Shown: one piece after another, positions 17,512 through 27,862 of the stretch | How positions within the stretch are numbered: the first letter of the stretch is position 1 | How the letters are laid out: each line of letters starts with the position of its first letter | Assembly: GCF_017352135.1 (NCBI RefSeq) | Contig: NZ_CP071454.1 | Location: 3,311,001 to 3,375,000 of the forward strand | Direction: 5' to 3' | Length of the DNA: 64,000 nt | From: Rhizobium lentis | Lineage (GTDB): Bacteria; Pseudomonadota; Alphaproteobacteria; Rhizobiales; Rhizobiaceae | Position numbers and translations under genes: made by a program | Notes under the pieces: model-generated | Seen by the model: the letters and a program-made list of their open reading frames with translations, nothing else | What the model was told of the DNA's origin: nothing | Databases searched by the model: none

Positions 17512-17832
17512 GTGACTTATATGATTTACGCCTTTGCCGCCATCTTCGAGATTGCCGGATGCTTCGCCTTCTGGGCATGGCTGAAGCTCGAAAAGCCCAT
17601 CTGGTGGGTGGCGCCGGGCATGATCTCGCTCGCGCTCTTCGCCTGGCTTCTGACGCTGGTGCCGAGCGAAGCGGCCGGCCGAACCTTCGCGGCCTATGGC
17701 GGCATCTATATTTCCGCTTCGCTCGTCTGGTTGTGGCTGGTCGAGGGCCGCGTGCCCGATCGTTACGATTTCGGTGGCGGACTGATCTGCCTTGCGGGGG
17801 CGAGCGTCATCCTCTTTGCGCCGAGAGGCTGA
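17512..17832 (+). CDS. UPF0060 membrane protein, YnfA-like
   Basis: From the GTG at 17512 the protein has 106 residues, close to the family norm; an ATG three codons later is also possible. Four hydrophobic segments span nearly all its length ([69 protein letters not shown]). This fits the UPF0060/YnfA family, related to small multidrug transporters. Function is unproven. Confidence 0.88.
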   Translation: MTYMIYAFAAIFEIAGCFAFWAWLKLEKPIWWVAPGMISLALFAWLLTLVPSEAAGRTFAAYGGIYISASLVWLWLVEGRVPDRYDFGGGLICLAGASVILFAPRG

Positions 17833-17939
17833 AACACGCCGCGCAAGAGCATGCAGCGCCATTTCCGAGGATTGTTTCCGATTTCGGAGCGCTGCCCGGA
17901 TGACTTGACCGGACTCGGGGCGGGTGCAAAGAGAGGCCT

Positions 17940-18704
17940 ATGTGTGGACGTTTTGCCCTGACATGCTCCGTTGCCGACCTGAGCGACTTCTTCTCCGGTC
18001 TCGATCTCGACGACTTTCCGGCGCGCTACAACATCGCGCCGACGCAACCGATCCTGGTGGTCATAGCAGGCGAGGGCAGGGAGCGCGGCAGCAACCTGCC
18101 CGACCGGCGCGCCGTGCTTGTGCGCTGGGGCCTGACACCCGGCTGGGTCAAGGATCCGAAAGACTTCCCGCTCCTGATCAACGCGCGTGCCGAGACCGCG
18201 ATCGGCAAAGCTTCTTTCCGCGCTGCCATGCGCCATCGCCGTGTGCTCATTCCCGCCTCCGGCTTTTACGAATGGCGTCGTCCATCCAAGGAAAGTGGTG
18301 AGAAGCCGCAGGCCTATTGGATCAGGCCGCGCCGGGGCGGGGTCGTCGCCTTTGCCGGTCTGATGGAGACCTGGTCCTCGGCCGACGGCTCCGAGGTCGA
18401 TACCGGAGCAATCCTGACGACATCGGCTAATGGGGGCATATCGGCGATCCACGATCGCATGCCTGTCGTCATCAACCCGGAGGATTTTTCGCGTTGGCTG
18501 AATTGCAAGACCCAGGAGCCGCGCGAGGTGGCCGACCTCATGCAGCCCGTTCAGGACGATTTCTTCGAGACCATCCCGGTCTCCGACAAGGTCAATAAGG
18601 TCGCTAATATGGGGCCCGATCTGCACGAGCCGGTCGCGATCGAAAGGCTGCTAAACGCGCCGGAGAAACAGCGGCCGGGCGACGGCCAGCTTAGCTTCTT
18701 CTGA
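17940..18704 (+). CDS. yedK: SRAP-domain protein, YedK/HMCES family
   Basis: 254 residues. After removal of Met1, Cys2 becomes the N-terminal residue that forms a thiazolidine crosslink to abasic sites in single-stranded DNA in YedK and HMCES. Conserved Asn81 (INARAET), Glu111 (GFYEW) and His171 (IHDRMPV) are all present. It shields abasic sites during replication. The gene has no partner and is convergent with the following small gene. Confidence 0.93.
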   Translation: MCGRFALTCSVADLSDFFSGLDLDDFPARYNIAPTQPILVVIAGEGRERGSNLPDRRAVLVRWGLTPGWVKDPKDFPLLINARAETAIGKASFRAAMRHRRVLIPASGFYEWRRPSKESGEKPQAYWIRPRRGGVVAFAGLMETWSSADGSEVDTGAILTTSANGGISAIHDRMPVVINPEDFSRWLNCKTQEPREVADLMQPVQDDFFETIPVSDKVNKVANMGPDLHEPVAIERLLNAPEKQRPGDGQLSFF

Positions 18705-18848
18705 GCCCTGTCCGCCGCGTCCCGCTCGCTGGCCCTATTCGCATTGTCAGCGGTGGCTGCCGCCGGCATCGGAAGCATGGCGCAGTCTTGGGTTCGAGAC
18801 ATGCCGGAGATCGAACAGCTGAGGCGCCGGTCGCTGAACCGCGCTGTT

Positions 18849-19007
18849 TCAAGCCGATTTCTTGACGTTGTCCGGCTTGTTCTTCGCCATCAGCGATGCA
18901 GCGGCAACGGCCTTCAGGCCGACGGGGCGATAATTGGCGGTGAGGTCAGGCTTGGTTGCCTGCTGCTCTTCGCCACTGCTCTTCTTCGAGGTCACGCTAC
19001 TCTCCAT
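18849..19007 (-). CDS. Small protein of unknown function (52 residues)
   Basis: Start at 19007 (MESSVTSKKSSGEEQQATKP) after GGGAAGAACC. The protein is hydrophilic, with a Lys/Ser-rich start and an AVAAASLMAKNKPDN end. The longer open frame upstream runs through A+T-rich intergenic DNA and is not credible. I do not recognise the family; it may be a rhizobial small protein. Confidence 0.5.
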   Translation of the reverse strand: MESSVTSKKSSGEEQQATKPDLTANYRPVGLKAVAAASLMAKNKPDNVKKSA

Positions 19008-19266
19008 TCGTGGTTCTTCCCTGATCTGTTGTTTGGTTACAAATAGCGACGAAACGGCGACGCAGCCGATCAGGATTTGTAAACACACACCATAATTCGC
19101 GAGGCTTAACTGAAGCCTACGTTGGTTAATACTTACTGAAGGGAGGTGTTCCAACAAAAGTGGGGCCGCGCTTTTTCGCAGAGCGCGACTTTTTCCGCGG
19201 AGCGCCTGAGAACAAAGGGATAGGGAAGCATTTTCCATGGCTCAAAAACCGGGGAAATGCTTCGGG

Positions 19267-20112
19267 TCAGATGTGGCGACCGATATCGTCGTCGCCGACA
19301 CCCGGTTCCTCGATCGTCAACGTTCCGTATTTCCGCCGCCATTTGCGCGCGCCGAAGGGAAGGGAGACGAGATAGGCGGCAACGGTGAAGACCATCACCT
19401 CCCAGGTGTAGCTCATCAGCAGAGCCACATAGAGCACGACGCCGAGCATCATCGGCAGCACGAGATCGCGCCGCAGCCGGTTGCCTTCCGATTTGCCCGA
19501 CCAGACCGGCAGCCGGCTGATCAGCAGGAAGGCGATGCAGACGGTGTAGACCGCCGAGATATAGGCGAAGGTGCGGTCCGTCGCCAGCCCCAGGAAGCCG
19601 AGATAGACCGGCAGCAAGACCAGCATGGCGCCGGCCGGCGCAGGTACACCGACAAAATATTCCGACTGCCAGCTCGCCTTGTTTTCACGCTCGGCCATGA
19701 CGTTGAAGCGGGCAAGGCGAAGGCCTGCGGCGATCGCATAGATCAGCGCGGCGATCCAGCCGAGCGAACGGGCCTGGTCGAGGGCGAAGACATAGACGAC
19801 GAGGGCAGGTGCGACGCCGAAATTGACGATATCGGCAAGCGAATCCATCTGTGCGCCGAACTTCGACGTCGCCTTCATCAGCCGCGCTACGCGTCCGTCG
19901 ATGCCGTCGAGGAAGGCGGCGAGCAGCACCATGGCGACCGCAAGCTCGTAGCGGTTCTCGAAAGCCAGCCGGATGCCGGTCAATCCGGCACAGATGGCCA
20001 GGATGGTGATGAGGTTCGGAAAGACGAGCCGCAGTGGGATCTCGCGCAAACGCGGACCGCGGGCGGAATCATCCGGCCCGTTGGGTTCGAAAGGCGGAAA
20101 GGGCGTTTCCAT
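19267..20112 (-). CDS. pssA: CDP-diacylglycerol-serine O-phosphatidyltransferase
   Basis: Makes phosphatidylserine from CDP-diacylglycerol and serine. 281 residues with about eight hydrophobic segments and the full CDP-alcohol phosphotransferase motif DGX2ARX8GX3DX3D at residues 72-94 (DGRVARLMKATSKFGAQMD...). It is the membrane-embedded type found in rhizobia, not the E. coli type. It follows psd with a 9-base gap; the pair makes phosphatidylethanolamine. Confidence 0.95.
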   Translation of the reverse strand: METPFPPFEPNGPDDSARGPRLREIPLRLVFPNLITILAICAGLTGIRLAFENRYELAVAMVLLAAFLDGIDGRVARLMKATSKFGAQMDSLADIVNFGVAPALVVYVFALDQARSLGWIAALIYAIAAGLRLARFNVMAERENKASWQSEYFVGVPAPAGAMLVLLPVYLGFLGLATDRTFAYISAVYTVCIAFLLISRLPVWSGKSEGNRLRRDLVLPMMLGVVLYVALLMSYTWEVMVFTVAAYLVSLPFGARKWRRKYGTLTIEEPGVGDDDIGRHI

Positions 20113-20121
20113 ATCGCGTTC

Positions 20122-20820
20122 CTAGCTGCGGCGGCTGATGACGGGACCCTTGGCGGAGGCGAACTCGGCGATGACCGTTTCCCCGGCAATCGCCGTCTGG
20201 CCGAGCGAGACGCGCGGCGCCGCACCGGCGGGCAGGAAGACGTCGAGGCGCGAGCCGAACCGGATCAGTCCGAAGCGTTCGCCGGCGTCCAGCGGCTCGT
20301 TGGGGTTTGCCCAGCAGAGAATGCGCCGCGCCACGAGGCCGGCAATCTGTACGACGCCGATCTGGCCGTGACGGGTTTCAATTACCAGCCCGTTGCGTTC
20401 GTTGTCTTCGCTGGCCTTGTCGAGCTCGGCATTGACGAAGCTGCCCGAGCGGTAGTTTATGCTGACGATGCGTCCACGCATCGGCGCCCGGTTCACGTGG
20501 CAATTGAAGACGTTCATGAAGACCGAGATGCGCAGCATCGGTTCCGAGCCGAGGTCGAGTTCGGCCGGCGGGGTCACCATCTGGATCGCCGAAACCTTGC
20601 CGTCGGCGGGAGAGATGACGAGATCGTCGTCCTGGGGGGTTACCCGCTCGGGATCGCGGAAGAAATAGGCGCACCAGATCGTGAAGATCATGCCGATCCA
20701 GAACAGCGGCTTGAAGATCCAGCCGAGAACCAGCGAGGCGACGAAGAAGGCGGCTACGAAGGGATACCCTTCCTTATGCACGGGAACGATCGTGTTGCGA
20801 ACCGTGTTGAACAGGCTCAT
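20122..20820 (-). CDS. psd: Phosphatidylserine decarboxylase proenzyme
   Basis: Converts phosphatidylserine to phosphatidylethanolamine. The start at 20820 ([20 protein letters not shown]) gives 232 residues, the short form of the family. The longer frame to 21054 is not conserved. Self-cleavage occurs before Ser190 in [11 protein letters not shown] and creates the pyruvoyl group. Hydrophobic segments near residues 18-52 anchor it to the membrane. It is cotranscribed with pssA. Confidence 0.95.
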   Translation of the reverse strand: MSLFNTVRNTIVPVHKEGYPFVAAFFVASLVLGWIFKPLFWIGMIFTIWCAYFFRDPERVTPQDDDLVISPADGKVSAIQMVTPPAELDLGSEPMLRISVFMNVFNCHVNRAPMRGRIVSINYRSGSFVNAELDKASEDNERNGLVIETRHGQIGVVQIAGLVARRILCWANPNEPLDAGERFGLIRFGSRLDVFLPAGAAPRVSLGQTAIAGETVIAEFASAKGPVISRRS

Positions 20821-20951
20821 GGCTGCCGGTCTCCTTGCGTTGTCGTTTTTGCTGGTTAGCGAAAAACCGTATCGAGGGCAATGCTGCGGCACCACACCCG
20901 GTTCCCACGCCGGGGTTCTGAACAATAAAAGCGACGTTATCGATTTTCTGT

Positions 20952-22829
20952 TCAGCTTGCCGGGGCGAGCCGGCTGATCACGCCCAGTTCGTCGCTTTCG
21001 CGCACCTGCTTCAGATGTTCCTCCGCCTGTGTCGCCTCGCGCTGGCGGTTCCACATCGAGGCATAGAGGCCGTTCCTTTCGAGGAGGGCGGCATGCGTTC
21101 CACGCTCGGCGATCTCGCCGCTTTTGAGCACGATGATCTCGTCGGCGCCGATGACCGTCGACAGCCGATGAGCGATAACAAGCGTCGTCCGGTTCTTCGA
21201 AACCACATCGAGAGCGGTCTGGATTTCCCGCTCCGTCGTCGTGTCGAGCGCCGAAGTCGCCTCGTCGAGGATCAGGATCGGCGGCGCTTTGAGGATGGTG
21301 CGGGCAATTGCCACCCGCTGCTTCTCACCGCCGGAAAGCTTGAGTCCGCGCTCGCCGACCTTGGTCTCGAAGCCTTCGGGCAGCGTTTCGATGAAATGAG
21401 CGATCTGCGCTACCTCTGCCGCCGCAAAGACCTCGCCGTCGCTGGCCGATGTGCGGCCGTAGCGGATATTGTAGGCAACCGTGTCGTTAAACAGCACCGT
21501 GTCCTGCGGCACCATCCCGATCACCGAGCGCAGGCTCTTCTGCGTCACCGTGCGGATATCCTGGCCGTCGACCGTGATGGTGCCGCTCTGGATATCGTAG
21601 AAACGGTAGAGCAGGCGCGACAGCGTCGATTTGCCAGCACCCGACGGGCCGACGACGGCGACCGTCTTGCCGGCCGGCACCTCGAAGGAAATGCCTTTCA
21701 GGATGGGACGGGCCGGATCATAGGCGAAGTGCACGTCCTTGAAGGAAATCGCGCCCTGGCCGATCCGAAGCGCGACGGCGTCCGGCGCATCCTTGACCTC
21801 GGCCTCCACCTCGAGCAAGTCGAACATCTGCTCGATATCGGTCAGCCCCTGGCGGATTTCGCGGTAGACGAAACCGATGAAATTGAGCGGTACTGAAAGC
21901 TGCAGCAGCATCGAATTGACGAAGACGAAGTCGCCGACCGTCTGCTCACCTCGCTGCACGGCCAGCGCCGACAGCACCAGCATGATCGTCGTGCCGATGC
22001 CGAAGATGACGCCCTGACCGAAGTTCAGCCAGCCGAGCGAGGTCCAGACCTCGGTCGCCGCCTTCTCGTAGCGCTCCATCGATTTGTCGAAACGCTTCGC
22101 CTCCATTTCCTCATTGCCGAAATATTTGACGGTCTCGAAATTGAGGAGGGAGTCGATCGCCTTGGTATTGGCGTCGGTGTCGCTGTCGTTCATCGACCGG
22201 CGTATGGCGATGCGCCAATCGGATGCGCGGATGGTGAACCAGATATAGGCCCAGACGGTAAAGGCGGTGACGGCAAGATAGGAGAAGCCATAGCCCCACC
22301 AGAAGATCACCGCCGTCAGCAGGAATTCGATGACGGTCGGGACGGAATTGAGGATCGTGAAACGCACGATCGTTTCGATGCCCTTGGTGCCGCGCTCGAT
22401 GATGCGCGACAGCCCGCCGGTCTTGCGCTCCAGATGGAAGCGCAGCGACAGCTCATGCATGTGCACGAATGTCTTGTAGGCGAGCTGGCGCACTGCATGC
22501 TGGCCGACGCTGGCAAAGAGCGCGTCGCGCAGCTGGTTGAGGCCGAGCTGGATCAGCCGGGTGACGTTATAGGCAATGACAAGGGCGACGGCCCCGGCAA
22601 GGAGCGGCGGCACCGCGCCGGCCAGATCCATCCTGCCGTTCAGCGCATCGGTGGACCACTTGAAGAAATAGGGGACGAGCAGCAGGACGAACTTGGAGAC
22701 CAGCAGGTAGACCGAGGCCCAGACGACGCGCATCTTGAGATCGGCTCGCCCGGCCGGCCACATATAGGGCCAGAGGTTGAAAAGCGTCCGCAGCAGATGT
22801 GATTCCGAGACTGTCTTGCCGTTTGCCAT
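20952..22829 (-). CDS. Atm1-type ABC exporter (fused permease-ATPase)
   Basis: 625-residue half-transporter with six membrane helices (about residues 35-320) and an ATPase domain: Walker [10 protein letters not shown] (394-402), signature LSGGE (498-502) and Walker B ILILDE (518-523). The overall sequence, including [20 protein letters not shown] at the start, is like Atm1/ABCB7 proteins, which export glutathione conjugates or metal-glutathione complexes. The role in heavy-metal tolerance or iron-sulfur homeostasis is inferred from the family. Confidence 0.9.
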   Translation of the reverse strand: MANGKTVSESHLLRTLFNLWPYMWPAGRADLKMRVVWASVYLLVSKFVLLLVPYFFKWSTDALNGRMDLAGAVPPLLAGAVALVIAYNVTRLIQLGLNQLRDALFASVGQHAVRQLAYKTFVHMHELSLRFHLERKTGGLSRIIERGTKGIETIVRFTILNSVPTVIEFLLTAVIFWWGYGFSYLAVTAFTVWAYIWFTIRASDWRIAIRRSMNDSDTDANTKAIDSLLNFETVKYFGNEEMEAKRFDKSMERYEKAATEVWTSLGWLNFGQGVIFGIGTTIMLVLSALAVQRGEQTVGDFVFVNSMLLQLSVPLNFIGFVYREIRQGLTDIEQMFDLLEVEAEVKDAPDAVALRIGQGAISFKDVHFAYDPARPILKGISFEVPAGKTVAVVGPSGAGKSTLSRLLYRFYDIQSGTITVDGQDIRTVTQKSLRSVIGMVPQDTVLFNDTVAYNIRYGRTSASDGEVFAAAEVAQIAHFIETLPEGFETKVGERGLKLSGGEKQRVAIARTILKAPPILILDEATSALDTTTEREIQTALDVVSKNRTTLVIAHRLSTVIGADEIIVLKSGEIAERGTHAALLERNGLYASMWNRQREATQAEEHLKQVRESDELGVISRLAPAS

Positions 22830-22988
22830 GCCGTGTCTCCAGCCCGGATGAAATTAGTCGCGGTTGCGGTGCTACGGTGTCCGGCAAGGCGTGGGCCAGG
22901 GGCGCGCCAGAAACGCGCGCCCCGATCCTGACACGCCACCGCCACATAGGGTGCCGGGCCGAGGAATGCAACAGGTGCGGCCTTCAGG

Positions 22989-23020
22989 AAAAGTGAGGCC
23001 GGGCGTCTATCCCGCCCGGC
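22989..23020 (-). terminator. Terminator-like hairpin after LysM gene
   Basis: On the minus strand GCCGGGCG (23020-23013) pairs with CGCCCGGC (23005-22998) around a seven-base loop, followed by CTCACTTTTCC. It sits 45 bases after the LysM stop. The T-tract is imperfect, so confidence is moderate. Confidence 0.5.
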
Positions 23021-23064
23021 GCCCGGCTTCGTCATGTCACGTACCCCGTGAGGCGTCGCGCTTA

Positions 23065-25118
23065 TCAGAGATGCTGCTTGGAGAGCCGTTTGCGGTGCAG
23101 TTCCTCGGCGTTCGGCAGCGCGTCCTTCGGCAGGCCGAAAATCTGGCCGGGACGGATGCGGTCGGGGTCGATGATCTTGTCCTCGTTGGCGATGTAGATC
23201 GTCGTATAGCGCACGCCGAGGCCATAGGTCCGCCGCGAGATCTGCCACAGCGTGTCGCCGCGACGGATGATAACCGCCGCATTGTTTGCCGTCAGCGGCG
23301 CCTGCTCGATCGTCTTCGGCTGGCTGCCGGCGGCGTCGTTTGCGGCGGGCGCGGCCGGCGCGTCGGTCAGTTCGCTGATGATCGCACCCAGCCCGTCCAG
23401 TCCGGCGCCGACGGACGTTGCATCCTTCGGCAGATCCTGCAGCACTTTCAGCGCCTTGGCAGCGGTCTGCGACGAGGAGCTGGAGGTCTGCTTGAAGGTG
23501 TCGGAGGCATCCGCTGCCGGGCGGAAGTCGGCGACCGATCGCAGCGCGAATTCCGTTGCCGAGCGCGCCGCCGCAAGCTGTTCGGCGCCGGGCAGCTTGC
23601 CATCGGCAAATAGCCCCTTCAGCAGTCCGAAAGCCTTGCCGGCGTCGGCTTTGAGCTTGCCGAGTTCGCCTTCGTCGAGCGGCACCATCGCGGAGGCGCC
23701 GTTCACGTCGGCGGGGCCGGCCTGAGCGGCGACCCTCACCTGGTCTCCCGCCGGGCGGTTGAAGTTCACCGCGGCGCGCACGATTACCTTGCCCGCCGGG
23801 TCGACGACATCGACGCGGATCTTGTGGTCGCCGACTGAGAGTGCCGCGACGCCATCGATGACGAAATGGCCGTCGGCGCCGGCCGTGTCCTGGCCGACAA
23901 GAGTGTCATCGGCATAACCGAGAACCTTGGCATTGGCGCGCGCCGTGCCGGCAATGAAAATCTTGTTGCCCTCGATCTCGACGGCGTTGACCCTCACGTC
24001 GGGCGCAGTCGCCGCGCCCGGTGAAGCTGCACCGGGAACGGCCGGAGCCGCATCCGTGCCGCCGGCGGAGGCGTCGGGCAGGCCTGGCGTCTGCAGCGCC
24101 AGCTCACCGGTCGGTGCTGCTGTTGCCGCAGGAGCATCGGTTGCAGCGGGTGCGGTCGCGGTCTCGCCAATTGCCGGCTTGTCCGATGCCGCCGGAGTGG
24201 AGGCGTCGGCGACTTCGGTTCCGCCTTTCGGCGCCGTAATGATGCGGCTTGCCGCGCCGGGCTTGGAGACCATGGCGAGCAGGTTGGCGCCGTTACCGTC
24301 CTTCGGCACGGAGACGGTGGCGACTTCTTCGGAAAGCGCGGTCTTGCCATCCTTGCCCGTCACCTTGAGCACGAGTTGGTGGTCGCCGGCCGAAAGCGGA
24401 TTGTCGAGGACGGCGGCGAAATCGCCGCTCGGACCGACGTCGGCCGTCGTCACCACCTTTTGGCCGTCGAGCACTTCGAGCTTGCCGTTCGGCTCGGCGG
24501 AGCCGGCGATGACGGTCGATCCGTCCGGCTCGACGCGCAGGACGTCGAAGGCGGGAAGTTTCGGGCCGGCATTCGCGGCCGCGGTGGTCGCTCCGGGGCT
24601 GGCTCGGGTGCGCCGGTCAGCGCCGCCTCGGCCCTGGCAATAGCGGCTGACGCATCAGAGATATTTTCGGGCAGCGACTGCACGATGGCGAGCGCCTTGG
24701 CGCCGCCTTCCTTGGCCTTGGCGGCAACGGCCTGCGTTGCGGGGTCGAGCCCCTCGGGAACGGTGAAGCCGGCAAGCGCGGTGAGCGCATTGACCGTCTT
24801 GGTCTTGGCGGCGGTGACGACATCGATGGCCGGGCCTTTGCCGTCGGCAAACAGCGCCTTGAGCTCGCCGAGCGCAACGCCGGCGTCGGCGGAAAGGCGG
24901 CCCAGCTGGTCAGCGACCGCAGCCGAGTCGGCCACGGCCGAACGCGATGTCTTTGCCGCTTCGTTAACCGTGTTCTTGAGCTCCGTGCTCGCTTGGTTGA
25001 TGGCGTCGCCGACCTTGGTTGCATCGCCGCCGATGCGCGGCATAACGACGAACACCATCAGTAGGATTGCGATTACGAGTACTGCAAGGGCCAGCAAGCC
25101 GGCACGGTTCTTCATCAT
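23065..25118 (-). pseudogene. LysM-domain protein gene split by a one-base frameshift
   Basis: The 5' part (start 25118) encodes an N-terminal membrane anchor (residues 6-26) and an Ala-rich helical region. The 3' part encodes Ig-like repeats (EPDGSTVIAGSAEPNGKLEV; VEIEGNKIFIAGTARANAKV) and a C-terminal LysM domain (RRGDTLWQISRRTYG), which binds peptidoglycan. The frames meet at a G run at 24595-24598; one more G there would restore a continuous reading frame of about 684 residues. The first ATG in the downstream frame is at 24474. It is either a real mutation or a sequence error. The product would be periplasmic and anchored. Confidence 0.82.
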
Positions 25119-25273
25119 TATGTCTCCCAGGGCGGCAAATTGCCGTAGTACCGAAAATTGCTAGCGATTCCCGTTGCTTTTCACAAGCATTCAAAGCAAT
25201 TAGGCAAGCTAGGCATGCTGCTTTTCAGTCAATTTTCTTGACTGCATTGAAATGGAATAGTTGTTTTGCCTCT

Positions 25274-25897
25274 ATGACCGAACAATCTGTATCGATTCGA
25301 TCCATCTGCGTTTACTGCGGCTCAAGGCCGGGACGCGATCCTTCCCACATGGCGGCCGGGCGTGCTCTCGGAAGAGAGATCGCCGAATACGGCCTGCGCC
25401 TCGTCTATGGCGGGGGTACCAAAGGCATCATGGGCGCGGTCGCGAGCGGAGTGCTTTCAGGCGGCGGTCAGGTCACCGGCATCATCCCGGAATTCCTGAT
25501 CGATATGGAGGCGACTCGCCATTCGCTCGGTCAGCTCAACGAACTCATTGTAACGCCGGACATGCATGCGCGCAAACATACGATGTTCGAGCGTTCCGAT
25601 GCCTTCGTCGCACTGCCCGGCGGCATCGGCACGCTGGAGGAGATCGTCGAGATCATGACCTGGGCGCAGCTCGGGCGCCACGAGAAGCCAATGGTTTTTG
25701 CCAACATCAATGGTTTCTGGGATCCGATGATGGAGCTGATGCGCCATATGACCGAAGAAGGTTTCCTGCACACCGCCCACCGGGTGCAGCCCCTCGTCGT
25801 CGACGACGTCTCCGGCGTCATCCCGGCGATCATGGCCCAGGCATCTCAGCTCGCCGCCGACCGCGGCGGCGAGGACGAGGTGATCTCGAAGATGTAG
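25274..25897 (+). CDS. LOG-family protein (TIGR00730)
   Basis: 207 residues from the ATG at 25274; the longer frame upstream covers a promoter region. Rossmann-type fold with the PGGxGTxxE motif at residues 115-123 (PGGIGTLEE). LOG-type enzymes release free cytokinin bases by removing ribose 5-phosphate; bacterial relatives also act as nucleotide 5'-monophosphate nucleosidases. Which applies here cannot be settled. Confidence 0.9.
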   Translation: MTEQSVSIRSICVYCGSRPGRDPSHMAAGRALGREIAEYGLRLVYGGGTKGIMGAVASGVLSGGGQVTGIIPEFLIDMEATRHSLGQLNELIVTPDMHARKHTMFERSDAFVALPGGIGTLEEIVEIMTWAQLGRHEKPMVFANINGFWDPMMELMRHMTEEGFLHTAHRVQPLVVDDVSGVIPAIMAQASQLAADRGGEDEVISKM

Positions 25898-25943
25898 GCG
25901 GAGCAGGCGACCCTGGAGCAGTCTAGCTTTCTGGCAGGAAAAT

Positions 25944-26879
25944 TCAGCTGTAAGCCGCAACTAGCTGCGTCACCTGCGATCGCATCCATCGATTGGCGGG
26001 ATCATTGTCACTTGCCGCGGACCAGACCATCGATATCGGGCTTACCGTGAGATCGAGGGGAACGTCGGCGACCGCCAAGCCGAACAGCCCGGCATACCGC
26101 TTCACGATTCTGGTTGGCAGGGTCGCGATTAAGGGTGCTTCCAGGACAGAGGTTAGCACCGTCAGGAATTCCGGCGCTGCCACCGACACGTCGAGCCGCA
26201 CGTTGATCCGCTTCAATGCCTCGTCAATGCAGCCTTCGATGGCGTCCTTCTGCGAAACCAGGGCGTGCTTCAGCCCGACATAGCTGTCGCGATCCAATGG
26301 TTCGGGGATATCGAGAAGCTTGGGATTGTAGCAACACATCAGCGATTGTTCGAACAGCAGGCTCCGCCGATGTCTGCTGTTGCCGTCATCGTAGCAGCCG
26401 ACGCCGAGATCGATGACGGTATCGTCCAGAAGCTTGTGGACCATCTCTGGATCGACCGCACGGGCAAGCACCCTGATGCCGGGCGCCGTCTCGTTCAACA
26501 TGGCGGCAAGACGCGGCACGAGCAGCACCTCAAGCTCGCTGGAAAACCCGATACGGAATATCTGTTCGGCCTCACCGGGCTCGAAGGTCGCAGGCGATAC
26601 GATCGCCTGCTGCGTACGGCTGAGGATCTGCTCCACGGCCTCTGCAAAACGCAGAGCGCGATGGGTGGGCTGCATGACCTGGCCGACACGCACGAACAGC
26701 TCGTCCTGAAGCAATGTCCGAAGCGTTCCGAGATTGTGGCTCATGGCGGGCTGCTGAATTTTCAGACGGACAGCAGCTTTGGTCACACTCCGCTCCTTCA
26801 TGAGAGCATCGAACGCAACGAGCAGGTTCAGGTCGAAAGACCACAAATTGAAATGATCGATGGAGACAATTTCATTCAT
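25944..26879 (-). CDS. LysR-family transcriptional regulator
   Basis: 311 residues from the ATG at 26879; an in-frame TTG at 26915 would add 12 residues. The N-terminal winged HTH reads FDLNLLVAFDALMKERSVTK and PAMSHNLGTLRTLLQDELFVR, similar to the NodD/NahR/DntR subgroup. A periplasmic-binding-protein-like effector domain follows. It is divergent from the MBL-hydrolase gene, with a palindrome between them, so it probably controls that pair and itself. Its inducer is unknown. Confidence 0.9.
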   Translation of the reverse strand: MNEIVSIDHFNLWSFDLNLLVAFDALMKERSVTKAAVRLKIQQPAMSHNLGTLRTLLQDELFVRVGQVMQPTHRALRFAEAVEQILSRTQQAIVSPATFEPGEAEQIFRIGFSSELEVLLVPRLAAMLNETAPGIRVLARAVDPEMVHKLLDDTVIDLGVGCYDDGNSRHRRSLLFEQSLMCCYNPKLLDIPEPLDRDSYVGLKHALVSQKDAIEGCIDEALKRINVRLDVSVAAPEFLTVLTSVLEAPLIATLPTRIVKRYAGLFGLAVADVPLDLTVSPISMVWSAASDNDPANRWMRSQVTQLVAAYS

Positions 26880-26905
26880 CGATTTGATCGTTGCGCGAAT
26901 TCTCC

Positions 26906-26918
26906 CTATTGTCAATAG
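26906..26918. promoter_or_regulatory. Palindrome in LysR divergent promoter, candidate operator
   Basis: CTATTGTCAATAG is a perfect six-base inverted repeat around one central base. It contains T-N9-A and resembles LysR-type boxes (T-N11-A class). It lies 27 bases before the lysR start and 51 bases before the MBL gene start, the usual location for such operators. Confidence 0.5.
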
Positions 26919-26968
26919 CCATCAGACAGCGCTGTCCCCGGTCCCAGTTCAACTCGAAAGGAAGTTCC

Positions 26969-27862
26969 ATGAGCGATCTTGGAAAGGAATATCGTATTGC
27001 CGGCGTGACGGTGAGAAAGGTGCAGGAGCAGTATCTGCATAACGTGCCGCCCTCGTTTCTCTATCCGGCCGCCGGATCCGGGGAGATCAAGGCGGTCGAG
27101 CCGCGGCTTTCCGCCGTCGATATGGAAGACGGCCGCGATGCCCTTGTGGTGAGCATACATACTTGGCTTCTAAGAACGCCCGACCACGTCATCTTGATCG
27201 ATACGGGCTCGGGCAATGACAAGGAAAGACCGCGCAATCCCAGCTTCCATCATCAGACCATCCCCTTTCTCGACAGGCTGCGCCAGGCGGGTGTCGGCCC
27301 GGAAGACGTCGACTTCGTCATCAACACTCATCTTCACGTCGATCATTCCGGCTGGAATACCGTGCTTGAAGACGGGAGATGGGTCCCAACTTTCAAAAAT
27401 GCGCGCTACATCTTCCCGCGTGCCGAGCAGGAATACTACTCGTCGTCAGCAAGCCACAACGACGTCAATATTCCCAGTTCCGGCGTCTATGAAGACAGCG
27501 TCCGGCCCGTGATCGACGCGGGACTTGCCGATTTCGTCGACGCCGCCGGCGGTCCATTCCTGGACCGATTCACCTTCTTGCCGACACCTGGCCACAGCAT
27601 TGGCCACATGTCCGTTCTGCTGGAATCGGGCAATGAAGCGGCGATTTTTGCCGGTGATGTCATGCACCACCCGATCCAGGTAGAGCGTCCCGACCTCAAC
27701 ACGGTGTTCTGCGAATTCCTTGATCAGGCTGCCCGGTCCAGACGGCGTGTCCTCGAATTCGCTGCCGATAACCGCGCCATTTACTTCTCCACGCACTTCC
27801 CAGGCTCGTCTGCTGGCTATGTGAGCCGCGACGGCGAAAAATTCAGGTGGTCCTATGTTTGA
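26969..27862 (+). CDS. Metallo-beta-lactamase-fold hydrolase, lactonase-like
   Basis: 297 residues from the ATG at 26969, after AAAGGAAG. The zinc motif HxHxDH is present at residues 121-126 (THLHVDHSGWN), with further ligands in TPGHSIGH, FAGDVMHHP and STHFPG. This is the arrangement of AHL-lactonase/hydroxyacylglutathione-hydrolase-type enzymes. Lactone hydrolysis is plausible, but the substrate is unproven. The stop overlaps the next gene by eight bases. Confidence 0.88.
   Translation: MSDLGKEYRIAGVTVRKVQEQYLHNVPPSFLYPAAGSGEIKAVEPRLSAVDMEDGRDALVVSIHTWLLRTPDHVILIDTGSGNDKERPRNPSFHHQTIPFLDRLRQAGVGPEDVDFVINTHLHVDHSGWNTVLEDGRWVPTFKNARYIFPRAEQEYYSSSASHNDVNIPSSGVYEDSVRPVIDAGLADFVDAAGGPFLDRFTFLPTPGHSIGHMSVLLESGNEAAIFAGDVMHHPIQVERPDLNTVFCEFLDQAARSRRRVLEFAADNRAIYFSTHFPGSSAGYVSRDGEKFRWSYV

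Noticed and set aside
19237..20859. Open frame of 540 codons on the + strand
   Set aside because: It is the antisense shadow of pssA and psd, with Arg/Gly/Asp-rich composition and no family similarity. The minus-strand genes carry all catalytic motifs.
23997..24240. Ala/Pro-rich low-complexity tract considered as a repeat array
   Set aside because: It is the linker of the LysM protein; repeated Ala/Pro/Thr codons explain the pattern and there is no regular period or CRISPR-like spacing.
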